Below, piece after piece: positions 11,229-21,379 of a DNA stretch of 64,000 nt. The first letter of the stretch is position 1. Each line of letters starts with the position of its first letter. Source of the DNA: Breviolum minutum Mf 1.05b.01 (lineage: Eukaryota > Sar > Dinophyceae > Suessiales > Symbiodiniaceae); contig DF240838.1 of assembly GCA_000507305.1 (NCBI GenBank), forward strand, positions 9,155-73,154, given 5' to 3'. The translations under genes and the position numbers were made by a program. The notes under the pieces were generated by a model, which was given only the letters and a program-made list of their open reading frames with translations, was not told where the DNA came from and ran no database searches.

Positions 11229-11389
11229 TCGCCATATATGCCAAAACCCCGTTGTCTCAACGACTCCTCGGTGGGATCACATTGCAGCTGGATTGAAGCC
11301 TCCGCATTTTGCTGGATCTCTCCCACACTGTCCTTGGCTCCGGGGAAGGGGTCAGTGGAAGGGAACGACCACTTGTGCAACTTGTGCGC
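11229..11389 (-). CDS. Exon of unknown protein
   Basis: A GGTCATAG acceptor opens a frame reading HKLHKWSFPSTDPF, then KDSVGEIQQNAEASIQL and DPTEESLRQRGF. A TGA follows just after the modelled end; the donor is probably GC in the last 15 nt. Clear coding sense. Confidence 0.6.
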
Positions 11390-11415
11390 CTATGACCACG
11401 ACGTCTATGTCATAC

Positions 11416-11476
11416 CAAAGTCGATTCTTTTCGAACATCTTGAAGTCCGAGACGCAGCCACATACGTGTAGAAGTC
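11416..11476 (-). CDS. Short exon, unknown protein
   Basis: A CCCTTCCAG acceptor and a TTTG|GTATGA donor bound 61 nt. DFYTYVAASRTSRC is the likelier frame; ALPGLLHVCGCV is also open. Confidence 0.5.
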
Positions 11477-11781
11477 CTGGAAGGGCCACGGCTACTTTGG
11501 TTTGAATCTATTTCCCAATGGATTTCAGTTGTGTGAAGACCATCTGCTGATTCCTCAAAAGAGAGACCCCTGGCCAGGTTCACGATAGCAAGCCCATATA
11601 AAACGCTTAGAAATGTGAGTGTGATCTGCAATGCGCAACTTCTTTGAACCATGACCTTATTACTAATGACCCAAGTATTGTGTGATCTCGTTTTTGGTTG
11701 CAGGATGTTGCAGGTCCTGGTAGGTGCCTGTTGGGTCACGACAAGTGTGCACATCCAGAAACTACGACGACTACGATTCAC

Positions 11782-11849
11782 CTCCCAATCCGTTCCTTGG
11801 AGGTGACGTGGAGGTCACGGAAAGAGAGTACCATCTCGTTGTAGGCGAT
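11782..11849 (-). CDS. Short exon, unknown protein
   Basis: A GGCTTCCAG acceptor and a GGGAG|GTGAAT donor enclose 68 nt reading IAYNEMVLSFRDLHVTSK. Both splice sites and the frame are good. Confidence 0.6.
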
Positions 11850-12111
11850 CTGGAAGCCAACAGGCAGTTGGCAAATGTGATAGCAAAAGGTCTCTTGAAC
11901 AAACATTCAAAACGGAATTGTCGTGAATTTTGTTTATCATTTCAGTCTCAACTGCCGCAGCGAAACTATTCACATGAGCAGGAATAAGACTGGTATAAGG
12001 ATGTAAAAGACATTATGAACCACCACTAACTTCACAAGGCCATACTAGAAATGATTTCCCTTTTGAAGCGCTACAGAATCTAGACATTTGCCCTTGTTGC
12101 AGTCAAGTAAC

Positions 12112-12206
12112 CAAAGCTTCCTTGACATCGGGGTTGGTGCGCAAATTTTCATGCGCTGGCTTGGCATCCGGCTTGCCCTCACTCTCCTCATAGAGCTTCT
12201 CCATAC
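12112..12206 (-). CDS. Exon of charged helical protein
   Basis: A CACCAAG acceptor and a TTTG|GTTACT donor bound 95 nt reading MEKLYEESEGKPDAKPAHE and LRTNPDVKEAL. Acidic/basic mixed charge. Family not recognised. Confidence 0.65.
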
Positions 12207-12284
12207 CTTGGTGCCGAATTCAGAGTCTCTGGGACAAGCTGGTGCTTTGGAACAAATGATCATAAAAGGATGCCACAAACAAAG

Positions 12285-12410
12285 ATAAATGATGACACAT
12301 GTTGATACATGGTTATAGATAATGATAAAGGACGATGTTGGCAAATGATACATGATGATAGATGATGATAAATAATGAGAAATGATGAGAAATGATGATT
12401 AATGCTTAAT
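12285..12410. repeat. ATGATGATA/AATGATGAG simple repeat
   Basis: Imperfect runs of GATGATA, AATGATGAG and ACATG fill this stretch between two exons. Confidence 0.65.
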
Positions 12411-12503
12411 GCATTCAAAAGTCAACTAGGAGAAAGCGTTGAAATATTTGTTTAAGTGCACAATGCGTACAAATCAGGATTGAAATCATCGAGTAACTCT
12501 TAC

Positions 12504-12592
12504 TGCTCTTGTCCATCGCATCGTAGAAGGTTTGGACACTGTCACGGACTTCCTTCAATGGCGACGTCAAGGAGTTGGGCAATGGAGGCAAC
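12504..12592 (-). CDS. Exon, unknown protein
   Basis: An ATCTGCAG acceptor and a perfect GTAAGAG donor bound 89 nt reading LKEVRDSVQTFYDAMDKS. Separated by about 30 nt from the preceding exon model, which would be a very short intron. Confidence 0.6.
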
Positions 12593-12622
12593 CTGCAGAT
12601 CCCAGCAGCCCGTGTTTTACAC

Positions 12623-12713
12623 GGAATTCGGTCCTTGATGAGCTTAGCCACAGCAACTTTGCGATCTTTTTCTTTCTTGGCCAGGATAAATGTCCTCACC
12701 GAGTTCGATCTCA
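12623..12713 (-). CDS. Exon of basic helical protein
   Basis: A CTCGGTCAG acceptor opens a frame reading RTFILAKKEKDRKVAVAKL and IKDRIP before a GTGTAA donor. The frame also stays open into the next exon model, so the two may be one exon. Confidence 0.55.
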
Positions 12714-13089
12714 CTGACCGAGGAAGAGGACCAAGTTTCACAAGACACAACATGTATCAACATGTAACATGTGGGTCAGCTATGGGAAGAACCTTCATGT
12801 CATCGATGTTATGTTGTTCCAGTTCTTCAACTTCAGTTGGATATCCTGACTGCGGACTACTTGGCAAATACATGATTATTGTTTCATATTCATATGCATC
12901 AATCATCTGATTTGTGATCTTTCGATATGTTTTGCCTCAAACAGTCAGTTTGGGCGTCTCATCAGATTTCAAGCTGCAAAGCTGTTCTCTCAGAAAAAAA
13001 ATTGTCTATGCAGAAGAAGTGACACACTATCACCATTATTTATTCTATATTTATCTTTTGAAAATTTTGCAACTTGTATTCATTATGGT

Positions 13090-13266
13090 CCACTGATATT
13101 CCATTTCTCCTGCTGGCCATCCCCTCCCTGCTTTCCAAGACACTTGTTGGCGTGTTCCAACCTGACGTTTGCATTCTCAAATTCCTCTTGTGCGTCGTTT
13201 GCGGCTTCCTCTGCGGCTGCCTCCAGCTTCTCCTCGATGTTAACAAACGGGTGAAGGGCCTTCTTG
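13090..13266 (-). CDS. Exon of Ala/Glu-rich coiled-coil protein
   Basis: A TTTTTTGCCCACAG acceptor opens a frame reading FVNIEEKLEAAAEEAANDA, EEFENANVRLEHANKCLG and then GDGQQEKW. Heptad-like spacing of small hydrophobic and charged residues. The strand is beyond doubt; the 3' limit is not fixed. Confidence 0.7.
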
Positions 13267-13474
13267 CTGTGGGCAAAAAATAATTTGAAATGACCTAGAA
13301 ATCAATTGGGGAGATGGCAAATAAATGTATGCATTTGATATATGAAAGGTGTACGGGACATTTAGTGCAAGTGTAATCCTATTGTGATCTTTGTGTGGTT
13401 TTGTTTGGGAAGGGATTGGCTGCGTCTTACTTTCCAGCCTTTGCCACACTACTCTTCAAGTCTTGATTCCGTAC

Positions 13475-13532
13475 ATTGTTTTTTCCATTCCGGTCATTTC
13501 AGTTTCAACTTCAGCCTCGTTCAATCCCAAAT
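13475..13532 (-). CDS. Short exon, unknown protein
   Basis: After a TTGAG acceptor the frame reads LNEAEVETEMTGMEKTM, with a GTACGG donor. Acidic; probably the same helical gene. Confidence 0.45.
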
Positions 13533-13578
13533 CTCAATCCCACGTTGTTGATGCCATTCACTGCCCTTTCCAATGTCA

Positions 13579-13684
13579 ATGATATAGCAGCTCCACCAAA
13601 CAGCCGTTGATGACCCGTTCAAGGGTTTCCGCGAAAATACCCCCTTGCCCAATTGGAGGATCTTCTTGAGTTGGGAAAGCTTTC
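13579..13684 (-). CDS. Exon, unknown protein
   Basis: A GTGCCTTTAG acceptor opens a frame reading AFPTQEDPPIGQGGIFAE and TLERVINGCLVELL, ending at a TGA. A GC donor just before the stop is possible. Two other minus frames are partly open. Confidence 0.55.
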
Positions 13685-14387
13685 CTAAAGGCACCCGGAA
13701 TGAATATCCAAAACAAGGCAAATATGCATTCTCAACAATCCTGGTTTCAAGCAGGGTGGAAAATTGAATAACAAAGCTGCATAGACAGTATGCGGAGTAC
13801 TCATAAAGATTACCCAGTGAAGTCCAAGTGAAGAATGATGACTCCGCAATAGTGGATGGAATATCATCTTGAAAAACAAACATGAACTATTTACCAAAGA
13901 AAATGTAGCCCAATAAGTGGGCGGTAGCCTCACTTTCATTGTTTCCCTTGGTGCTCAACGCTCCAAAACACAACGCTCAAAACTCATCGCTCCTGTGATT
14001 GTTGTTGGCACGACCTTTTAGTTTTTAACAGGTCGCCGTTTTCTTTCGCGACCACCGTGAAACATACACAGTTTCACCTCCTTTCATTGACAGTTTCACC
14101 ATGTCTCTGTTGTGGACCTGTGTTCTCCAGTTTCTCCTTCGATTAATGCCAAGGTGCCGCTTCTATTACTTCCACCTTTGCCGCTTCTGCGCTCTCGATC
14201 GCTTCTTGAAGATCACTTGCCTGGGGACGATTAACACCAAGTGCCAAGCGGACTTGGTCTAAAATGAAGGGTTTGCGGTTCGTTGCCAGTAGTTGTAGCC
14301 ATACCTTTTGGCACAATCAAAGGAAGTTTGGTTGAGAAATTTCCGATAATTATACGAACGATATTGCAGAGTCAAAGATAGAATAAA

Positions 14388-14552
14388 AGCATAGTAGAGT
14401 CAAAGAATAGTAGCGTCAAAAAAAATAATTCAAAGAAAAGTAGGGCAAAAAATAGTAGAGTATAGAGTCAAAGAATCATAGCCAAAAAACCGTAGAATAA
14501 AAGAACTGCAGAAGCAAAGAATAGTAGAAGAAAGGAATAGTAGAGTGAAAGA
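14388..14552. repeat. Degenerate AGTAGAGTCAAAGAAT repeat
   Basis: About ten imperfect copies of a 15-18-bp unit such as AGTAGAGTCAAAGAA. First block of a satellite complex continuing to 15.72 kb. Confidence 0.7.
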
Positions 14553-14555
14553 AAA

Positions 14556-15262
14556 CACTGTTCGTGGCAGGCGCAATATTTGATGAGGTTGCATACAAGT
14601 TGCACAATCAGTTTTCGTGGCACGTGCGATATTCAGTGAAGTTCAACCAAATGCAAGTTGTACATTCAGTTTTGAGTCAATATTTGGTGAAGTTCAACTG
14701 TCGCCATGTTGCGGCAGGCGGGGAAATCATGTATTTTTCAATACAAAATGCGTGTGGTGAGCCCGAAAGTTAACCTCAGTTGCGCGGCGGGTTGCGGACT
14801 GACGGGATCATGCTCGGATCGACCCCACATTGTAAACGTTTCAGCCGTTTTTCGGAAAATTTCGCTGATATTTTGTCATGTTTCGTGAAAGGCGAAATAT
14901 TTGATGTTGGAAGGTGACTCCTGTTGCTCCGCCATGGTGCTGGAAATTCAGGTGTGACGAGGATCAATATTTGGTGATGTTGGCGGGTGACTCCTGGCGG
15001 GTGACTCCTGTTGCTCCACGCAATGTAAACGATGTTTCAGCCGTTTTCCAAAAATTTCTTTGATATCTTGGAATGTCATTGTTCTTGGCAGGCGCAACAT
15101 TTGGTGATGTTGGCAGGTAACTCCTATTGCTTCGCCCAATGTAAACGGCGTTTCATGTGTTGGGACTATCAACATGAATGTCGTAGCTCCTTTGTGCTTT
15201 GCATCCCACAAGTTGCTCCGCGCAATGTACTGGACGTTTCATGTGTTGCGACTATCATACGG
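14556..15262. repeat. Satellite array, plus orientation
   Basis: Imperfect units contain GGTGATGTTGG, TGACTCCTGTTGCTCCGC, AATGTAAACG, GTTTCAGCCGTTTTCC and, at the right end, GTTTCATGTGTTGCGACTAT. The right-end part matches, in reverse complement, the array at 18.1-18.4 kb. Confidence 0.75.
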
Positions 15263-15269
15263 ACTAGTT

Positions 15270-15720
15270 AGTGGTAGCACTTTGGACTTTGCACTACTTT
15301 GTCATTCTTTGGTGTACTTTGTAGTACGCGATAGTACCGGTGGAGTAGTACTCTGTAGTACAGAGAAATACCTTATAGCACGGCAAAACTTTTTAGTACT
15401 TTGCCGGACGGAGTAACGCTTTGTAGAAGTTTTACTATGTAAGACTGGAACAATACTTTGTACGGAGTAATGCTTTGTAGTACGGAGTAGTGTCGAAGTA
15501 GTACTTAAGCTTTGTAGTTTTGAGAATACTTTGTATTATTTGGTAAAACGAGAAATACGGAATAGTAGTTTGTGGCACTTTGTAGTACGGAGTAGTACTT
15601 TGTACTACTACTTCGTTGTACAGAGTGGTCCCGCATAGTACTTTGTAGAACTTTGTAGCAATAATTTGAAAAAATTGTAATATTTTGTAACACTACGGAG
15701 TAATACTTGTACTACGTTGT
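15270..15720. repeat. TAGTACTTTGTAGTACGGAG satellite
   Basis: Some twenty imperfect copies of a short unit based on GTAGTACTTTGTAGTACGG. The unit is rich in the self-complementary GTAC and AGTACT. Directly follows the previous array. Confidence 0.8.
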
Positions 15721-15951
15721 TCGGGTCATCTCAAAAGTTTCGCTTGCGAAATCGAATGGGAAGTGGAAAACGAACTTCAACAAGTCGCAATCAATTCCTA
15801 TAGGCAAATTTTTCTCCTGGTTTATAATATGTACTAGCTTTACCTTTTGAAACTTCTGGCACCGCCTCCTAATGGTAATGAATATACATCTTTTAAAACA
15901 TTTCTTGGGAACCAAATCAATCGCCACTCCCTCTATTTGGCGCCTCTCCAT
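15712..15951 (-). CDS. Possible minus open frame, 80 aa
   Basis: A continuous AT-rich frame reads GVAIDLVPKKCFKR and NLPIGIDCDLLKFVF. A plus frame across 15847-16053 (KLLQRRNHGLFGIVEL) is also open. The next minus exon with a perfect donor lies at 15965-16020, so this is probably intronic. Confidence 0.2.
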   Translation of the reverse strand: MERRQIEGVAIDLVPKKCFKRCIFITIRRRCQKFQKVKLVHIINQEKNLPIGIDCDLLKFVFHFPFDFASETFEMTRTT

Positions 15952-15964
15952 GACAAGTACTTAC

Positions 15965-16020
15965 ATGCCTCGAAGCTCCTTCAGCGGCGTAATCATGGTT
16001 TGTTTGGCATTGTTGAGCTT
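15965..16020 (-). CDS. Micro-exon of helical protein
   Basis: A GGCTAG acceptor and a perfect GTAAGTAC donor bound 56 nt reading LNNAKQTMITPLKELRG. Splice signals and frame agree. Confidence 0.6.
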
Positions 16021-16129
16021 CTAGCCGCTAAACTTGATAAATATTTGGGTTGATGAGGAGGCGCTTTGTGTTGCCTCATGATTGTTGAGACCCATCGGGA
16101 CCCATCACAACCCATCGTTTCACCTATAC

Positions 16130-16207
16130 CAACGACACGACGACACCAAACGCAAGGTTTCCTGCCTTGGAACCCAGTTCCTTCTCCAGCTCGTTCACTT
16201 TCGTTTG
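16130..16207 (-). CDS. Exon of helical protein
   Basis: A GATCCAG acceptor and a TCGTTG|GTATAG donor enclose exactly 26 codons reading QTKVNELEKELGSKAGNLA. Typical coiled-coil start. Confidence 0.65.
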
Positions 16208-16390
16208 CTGGATCCTTGGCAATTAAAACGCTGTAGCCAAAGGACCCAGCCTGGCCGAGCCCTTGCAATAGCAATGTCATGTCCATCTGTAAGTTTCAAT
16301 AATGTTTCAATAAAAATGAACTTTCTCCACTCCAGCAGTTTATATGCTTGTGATCGTTGTCCTGGCCGGTCCCATACGTGGAGGCCAGTG

Positions 16391-16502
16391 TTAATTCATT
16401 GATTCTGCAATTGAATCAAAAATTGAGCCCATTGCGTTGCGCGCAGCATCTACTGCTAATGTTGTACCAAGGTTCATTTTTGCGGACTTTGCTGCCTCCA
16501 AC
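16391..16502 (-). CDS. Exon of Ala-rich helical protein
   Basis: A GCTACTAAG acceptor opens a frame reading LEAAKSAKMNLGTTLAVDA and RNAMGSIFDSIAES up to a TAA. A GC donor (ATT|GCAGAA) may end it earlier. Confidence 0.6.
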
Positions 16503-16636
16503 CTTAGTAGCAAAATCAAAAGAAATCAATAGAAATCCACAGACTCAATAGAAGACATCCACCGGAGAAGGTCAAAATTATATTCTTCAATGATAAACAA
16601 GAAGCCCAAGAATAAACCAAATCTAAGCAAAAGGAC

Positions 16637-16680
16637 CCTTCAAAAGACAACAGTTTCTTCTCCGCAAGGGCTTGCATCTC
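16637..16680 (-). CDS. Micro-exon of helical protein
   Basis: A TTCGTCCAG acceptor and a GAAGG|GTCCTT donor bound 44 nt reading EMQALAEKKLLSFEG. Confidence 0.55.
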
Positions 16681-16912
16681 CTGGACGAAAAACGAATAAT
16701 ATACAACGAATCTCGACATCTTACAGAACCTTCACCGTCTTTTACCTTTCAACTGAAGAAATTTTGTGCTGCCTCTTCCTTTATATATGATCCATCCATG
16801 CCCATTTGGACAGTCGAAGTTTTACAATGATGACAACAAAATTCTGGGATAAATCTGGGACGCAACTATTGCAAACAAAAAAAACTTGATGAAAGTTCAG
16901 CTTGAAGAAAAC

Positions 16913-17021
16913 CTGTACAAAGTGAGCGTTCAGCAACTGACAGCCGGCATCAAAGCACCCCTCCTTCGAAATGTCGTCCACCAACTTTTTATGCCTTGGG
17001 AAAAATTGGTAAGGGACCAAA
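16913..17021 (-). CDS. Exon, unknown protein
   Basis: A GGCCCTAG acceptor and a GTACAG|GTTTTC donor enclose 109 nt reading LVPYQFFPRHKKLVDDISK and GCFDAGCQLLNAHFVQ. Clear coding sense, not recognised. Confidence 0.65.
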
Positions 17022-17263
17022 CTAGGGCCGGCATAGTCCTAGACTGACTTGGTACATGCGCCAAAATCTCAACATGACTCAACCTGACAGTTTTGTTCTA
17101 ATTCTAGCAATCTTGCACTCATTTTATCCGGTGTAGCCCCGATTCCGCACCACAGCTGAATGGTATTTCAAATTTGAAGAGAATACGATGCAAGCACAGC
17201 CGGGCAAGCCGGGGGCGGAAGTTTTAAAAGGGAAGCTGCCTAAATTTTAAATGTCAAAAGAAC

Positions 17264-17527
17264 CAATTGTGCAATAGAAATGTCTCAGCACGTCGACCAT
17301 GCTTCGCATGCATGACGGCAGCATCGTTGTGCGAAACATTTCCATCTGTCGCTCGTGCCCCTGCCCAACCTTCCCATGATAAACATTCAGCGCCGTCATT
17401 GCTTTCCAAAACACAAGAAACTCTAGACGCAAGAAACATGGGGCCACAGCGCCACACGGGTAGCGCTGTAACAGTCCCATGATGGAGTGAATCTGTTTTT
17501 CGACAGATTCGGCTGTGTTGAATGAAT
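17264..17527 (-). CDS. Exon of about 88 residues, unknown protein
   Basis: A TTTTATCAG acceptor opens one of the longest exons outside the MurE-like gene. It reads NTAESVEKQIHSIMGLL, FWKAMTALNVYHGKVG and FRTTMLPSCMRSMVDVL, then a GTTCTT donor. It looks globular and helical; no family recognised. Confidence 0.65.
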
Positions 17528-17703
17528 CTGATAAAACTACGTAGTATGTTTTTCTTGAAAACCCAAATAGCACGCAACCAAGCTTGCAGAAACACTGCAA
17601 CGCAACTGATTTACAACTTGATTTGAGGATTGCCCTGGAACAAACTTAGCAGACCACCAGCTAAACGACCTAACTAAAATGGCAGGAATTCTTGACTCTT
17701 TAC

Positions 17704-17791
17704 AATAATGGGATCCACTGCCGTACCCATCAGTTTTCCAAGAGAAAAGGCACCTCGTCTTTTGCGGGGAAATGTGGGGGAACGAACATAC
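17704..17791 (-). CDS. Exon, unknown protein
   Basis: An ATGTGGAG acceptor and a CCCATTATT|GTAAAG donor bound 88 nt reading SPTFPRKRRGAFSLGKLMG. Basic patch RKRR. Confidence 0.6.
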
Positions 17792-17934
17792 CTCCACATT
17801 TCTTTCGGTGACTGTTTAATACTCCCCGAAAAAGTAAGTGATATCCAACAGCAAACTTACCCGGAAAAGTGTACAAACATCAATTCTTTGAGATTCATCT
17901 TCGAGGTTCCGCCCATTTGATATCAGAGGTGTAC

Positions 17935-18044
17935 TTTGCATCGCGTGTCTGTTTGAAAGAACTGCCACTGCCGACCGGCAACCAGTGACATCACAGGGAT
18001 GCAAGTCTCTTGTTGTTTTGAAATCACAATGTCGATGTAAACCA
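17935..18044 (-). CDS. Exon, unknown protein
   Basis: A TGTGGCCAG acceptor and an AAA|GTACAC donor bound 110 nt reading VYIDIVISKQQETCIPVMS and LVAGRQWQFFQTDTR. Good on all criteria; function unknown. Confidence 0.65.
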
Positions 18045-18084
18045 CTGGCCACAGCAACAAATTAATACTCGTACAACTATACCC

Positions 18085-18405
18085 ATGTAACTACAATATT
18101 CATGTTTGGTAGTTGCGACACATGAAACGTCCAATGCCTTGCGTGGGGCAACCAATGGAAAGTTAAAGCCGATGTAACTACGACATTCATGTTTGATAGC
18201 GGCACCACATGAAGCGTCCAAAATATTCAGGGAGCAACCTATGGGGTGCAAAACACAACGGAACTACGACATTCACATTGGATAGCTGCAACACATGAAA
18301 CGTCCAGTACATTTCTCGCAGCAACTTGTGGGATGCAAAGCACCATGGAACTACGACATTCATGTTTGATAGTCGCAACGCAAAAGAGGTCAAATGCCTT
18401 CAGGC
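18085..18405. repeat. About 86-bp tandem satellite, minus orientation
   Basis: Four units, each holding ACTACGACATTCATGTTTGA or a close variant, begin near 18089, 18175, 18260 and 18349, about 85-89 bp apart. GCAACACATGAAACGTCCA recurs in step. It is the inverted relative of the array ending at 15262. Confidence 0.85.
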
Positions 18406-18478
18406 GACTCTCCAACATCACCAAATAAATATCATTCCTGCTTCACCAAATATTTTGCCTGCCACAACACATCACAGT

Positions 18479-18625
18479 GCAGTGGTGGTGGTGATGTGGT
18501 GATGTGGTATGGCGAGATGTGGTGACGAGATGTGGTGGTGAGATGTGATTTGGTGCTGAGACGTGGTGATGTGGTGAGATGTGTGATGAGATGTGGTGAC
18601 GTGGTGGTCGTGGTGGTGAAACTCC
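18479..18625. repeat. GTGGTGATGTGGTGAGATGT minisatellite
   Basis: Imperfect runs of GTGGTG, GATGTGGTGA and GAGATGTGGTG. Non-coding in appearance. Confidence 0.8.
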
Positions 18626-19030
18626 GTAACTAGGAAGTATCTCAACTAAATTTCCTTTGATAACTTAAATATACGTTTATGAGTATGATGTATAATATAC
18701 ATAAATATTGCAGGAGCATCAAGCGCGGAAAAATACCAAAAGGAATGACAGTCAGGTGAAGGATGAATGGCAGTTGGCGTCACAGGCGAACTAGGCAAAC
18801 AATGCGCACAATTAGCGTCACGGCTATGATTTGCAAAACATGCAGAGAAATAAAGATACTAAGTCTACAGCAAGGTGTCTATAAAACAACATTTGATAAT
18901 AATGTATAAAATGTAAAGAAGATAGCGCGCAATAGTAAGAATGCTGTTAGGGTAGTAGCAAAATCCAATCTAAGCAATGATCACCAGCCCCGTCTTCCTA
19001 GCCAAGCCACTGTTTTGACATTTCATCTAC
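18626..19030. other. Stretch without a supported gene
   Basis: AT-rich; no frame with coding character. Presumed intron. Confidence 0.35.
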
Positions 19031-19136
19031 CTTGTCTGTCAACCCCTTAGCCACCAAAACGATCTGCTGGCTCCACCGCAAAAGTTTGGCATCCACCGGT
19101 GACACACTGAGCTCAACACTTTCAGCTCTGCCGCAC
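19031..19136 (-). CDS. Exon of helical protein
   Basis: An AATGAAG acceptor and a GACAAG|GTAGAT donor bound 106 nt reading AESVELSVSPVDAKLLRW and QQIVLVAKGLTDK. A second open minus frame upstream (KEAAAKTFNEGAAELK) suggests an alternative or adjoining exon. Confidence 0.6.
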
Positions 19137-19369
19137 CTTCATTAAACGTTTTTGCAGCAGCCTCCTTTCCCCCTATGGCCTGGCCAGGTCAGAATACTTA
19201 AAAACGAATCAACAAAACTGACGAATTTCATACGGTGAAATTGGTAGTCTACAGTTGATGGACAGCTTTAAAAAAATATGTAAAATCACGAAAACCGATG
19301 CTAAATGATATCATGAGAAAATATGTGTTAATGAATTGCGTTTTGAATTAAGTGGTACAAACGTTTGTC

Positions 19370-19834
19370 CATCAACTGGTTCACCTGCAAAAATGCTGCT
19401 TGGAGATTTAGCTGTTGGGAGATGGACCGCGGACGTGGATTTCATGGTTCGAAAGGTAAGCTGCGACTGTCGGCACCAGAATCTCAGGTTTGCGGCTGCT
19501 TTCGCAGCATGAGACAAGATGGCACAATAATTCGCTTCTTGTGCTGATATATAAAACCTTGCGTCCCTGATAGTCGCTTGGACCCTGGGATTACGAAATC
19601 ACACAGCTGGCTTCCCCAGGTTGAAAATACCCTTGGGCGCCGCTTGGACAAAGCGTCTGCTTCCGACCACATTCCCTGTGGACTCGGGGTTGCGGATGAA
19701 GTTGAAGCAACATTTACCGGTAACTCGGCTAAGTATCCCGTATCAATTCATGCACAGCTTTGTCGAATTTCCATTCATGTGTACTTGTGCACGAAATGTG
19801 GATGAAGAAATCAAGGATGACGCAAACACGTTCA
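19370..19834 (+). CDS. Possible plus-strand exon pair or triple, strand disputed
   Basis: On the plus strand a frame reading AKMLLGDLAVGRWTADVDF ends at AAAG|GTAAGC. It rejoins in phase 0 after CTTCCCCAG (19620) as ENTLGRRLDKASASDHI and GLGVADEVEATF, with an ACCG|GTAACT donor. NVDEEIKDDANTF may follow. On the minus strand the same DNA reads FNFIRNPESTGNVVG (19631-19728) and PEILVPTVAAYLSN (19408-19495), also near AG/GT signals, and neighbouring exons are minus. Only one reading is likely to be right. Confidence 0.4.
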
Positions 19835-20424
19835 GTGGTATCAGAATGCTCGTGTTCAACTCAACCCAAACGCGAACTTTTTCCGTCCATGAAGAACTAT
19901 GACTATGATTCATATTTGATACTCGATGATTAGAAATTTGGATGATAATTGTACCATGTGCACACCCTGATCTATCAACCAGAATTCGTGGTCCCTCATC
20001 AACACAAGTTTTTTGTGAATGCTTACTCGAGGTCTTGCTTAGGTACTTTGTTCCCAGCGATTTCTTGAAAAAAATAAACCTGCATTAACTCTTGGACAAG
20101 ACAGGAGTCACCCAATTATACAGGTATAGAAGCTTCACCGAGGCATTTGTTCCTTCTATTCTGAGGTCGGATGAATTTCTGAACGATGTCCCCTGATATT
20201 TATGACATGCCAACTTTGCCCTTTCAATTGTTTGCAACAAAATGTCATACTAATACGAGTTCAGAATGTCTAAATAGTTGCAGGCAAGAATGCCATAAAG
20301 ATTACATTTGATACAATCATTATATATAATGTTGATCCATAGAAACCTTGGAGCAAGTACATGACAATACTATTACATGCATATCATCCAAAAGCATGAA
20401 GGAACAAAAACAGCGCTGAGAAAT

Positions 20425-20500
20425 GCTGAGATTCAATGGCGCTCCTCCCGAAAGCATTGGGGCCTCTAATGCAGCATTTTGCTTCTTGTCGGCATCTTCC
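20425..20500 (-). CDS. Exon of helical protein
   Basis: A CGCTGTCAG acceptor opens a frame reading EDADKKQNAALEAPMLSGG. The 3' limit is uncertain. Fits the run of Ala/Lys/Glu-rich minus exons. Confidence 0.5.
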
Positions 20501-20754
20501 CTGACAGCGTGACTTTCAGGACACTTTGCAGGAGGAATTCACCTTCGGTTCATGGTGGACCCGTGCATGTCTTCTTGAAATAGAATCGTATGATTAATAA
20601 AATAGATGACAGTATCAAGCCATATCAACATCCATGATCTAAGAGTGTTTTCAGGGCTTGACAACTGATAACCGTCTTTTTTCAAAAGACACAGACACAG
20701 TCCTCTTGTCTTGAAGTTGATCCTGATTAACAACGATGCTGTTTCAAACAAGGC

Positions 20755-20842
20755 CATAACGATCCGCCACGAGCCGCCTCTTCTTGTTTGCCTCTGCCAT
20801 GGCCTGTTCGCTCTCCAAGCTCTTCTGCTGTGCTTCCGCTTT
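20755..20842 (-). CDS. Exon of coiled-coil protein
   Basis: A GACTTCAG acceptor opens a frame reading KAEAQQKSLESEQAMAEAN and KKRRLVADRYG. Unambiguous strand; probable GC donor near 20755. Confidence 0.6.
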
Positions 20843-21310
20843 CTGAAGTCATGAGTTGAGGCTCAAAAGTTCCGCTTTAAAAAGTTTGTATGGGGCGCTA
20901 AATGGACAGTATTCAAAAAAATGTAGCTACTATTACCGTCATATTACGTCATCGATTACAACAAATTCCGTGCAAAATTGCGGTTTCAAGCGGACATGTA
21001 AGTAAGAAGGACTTTTGCAAGATTGACATATCATATCTACGGATTATTCTGGATCCACATGATTCTGGAGTCGCTCATGGTGCTGTCACAAACCACCCTC
21101 ACTTATCATACAATCATCATACTAATCTACGGCACGTCACTCACAACGTAATTCATGGCAACAATTCATCTTGGGTCACAAGACAAAGCTGACAAGCAGC
21201 AAGTCAGACCATGACATGTCATGACGACCATGAACCTCAGCCCAACTGATAACCTGATAACCCCCTTTGCCATGGCTGAAAACGGCTGAAAACGTTGGGA
21301 ACCACGTTGC

Positions 21311-21379
21311 CTTTGCCGCAGCTGCTTCCTTCTGGGCTGTCATATTGGCCTCCTTTTCCGCCGCCTTTTCAATGGCTTC
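21311..21379 (-). CDS. Exon of coiled-coil protein
   Basis: A GGGGCGCAG acceptor and a GC donor (AAAG|GCAACG) bound exactly 23 codons reading EAIEKAAEKEANMTAQKEA. Same style as the exons at 13.1, 16.1 and 20.8 kb. Confidence 0.65.

Noticed and set aside
18085-18405. CRISPR-like array from four regular repeats
   Set aside because: The whole 86-bp unit is repeated, not short repeats with unrelated spacers; it is a tandem satellite in eukaryotic DNA.
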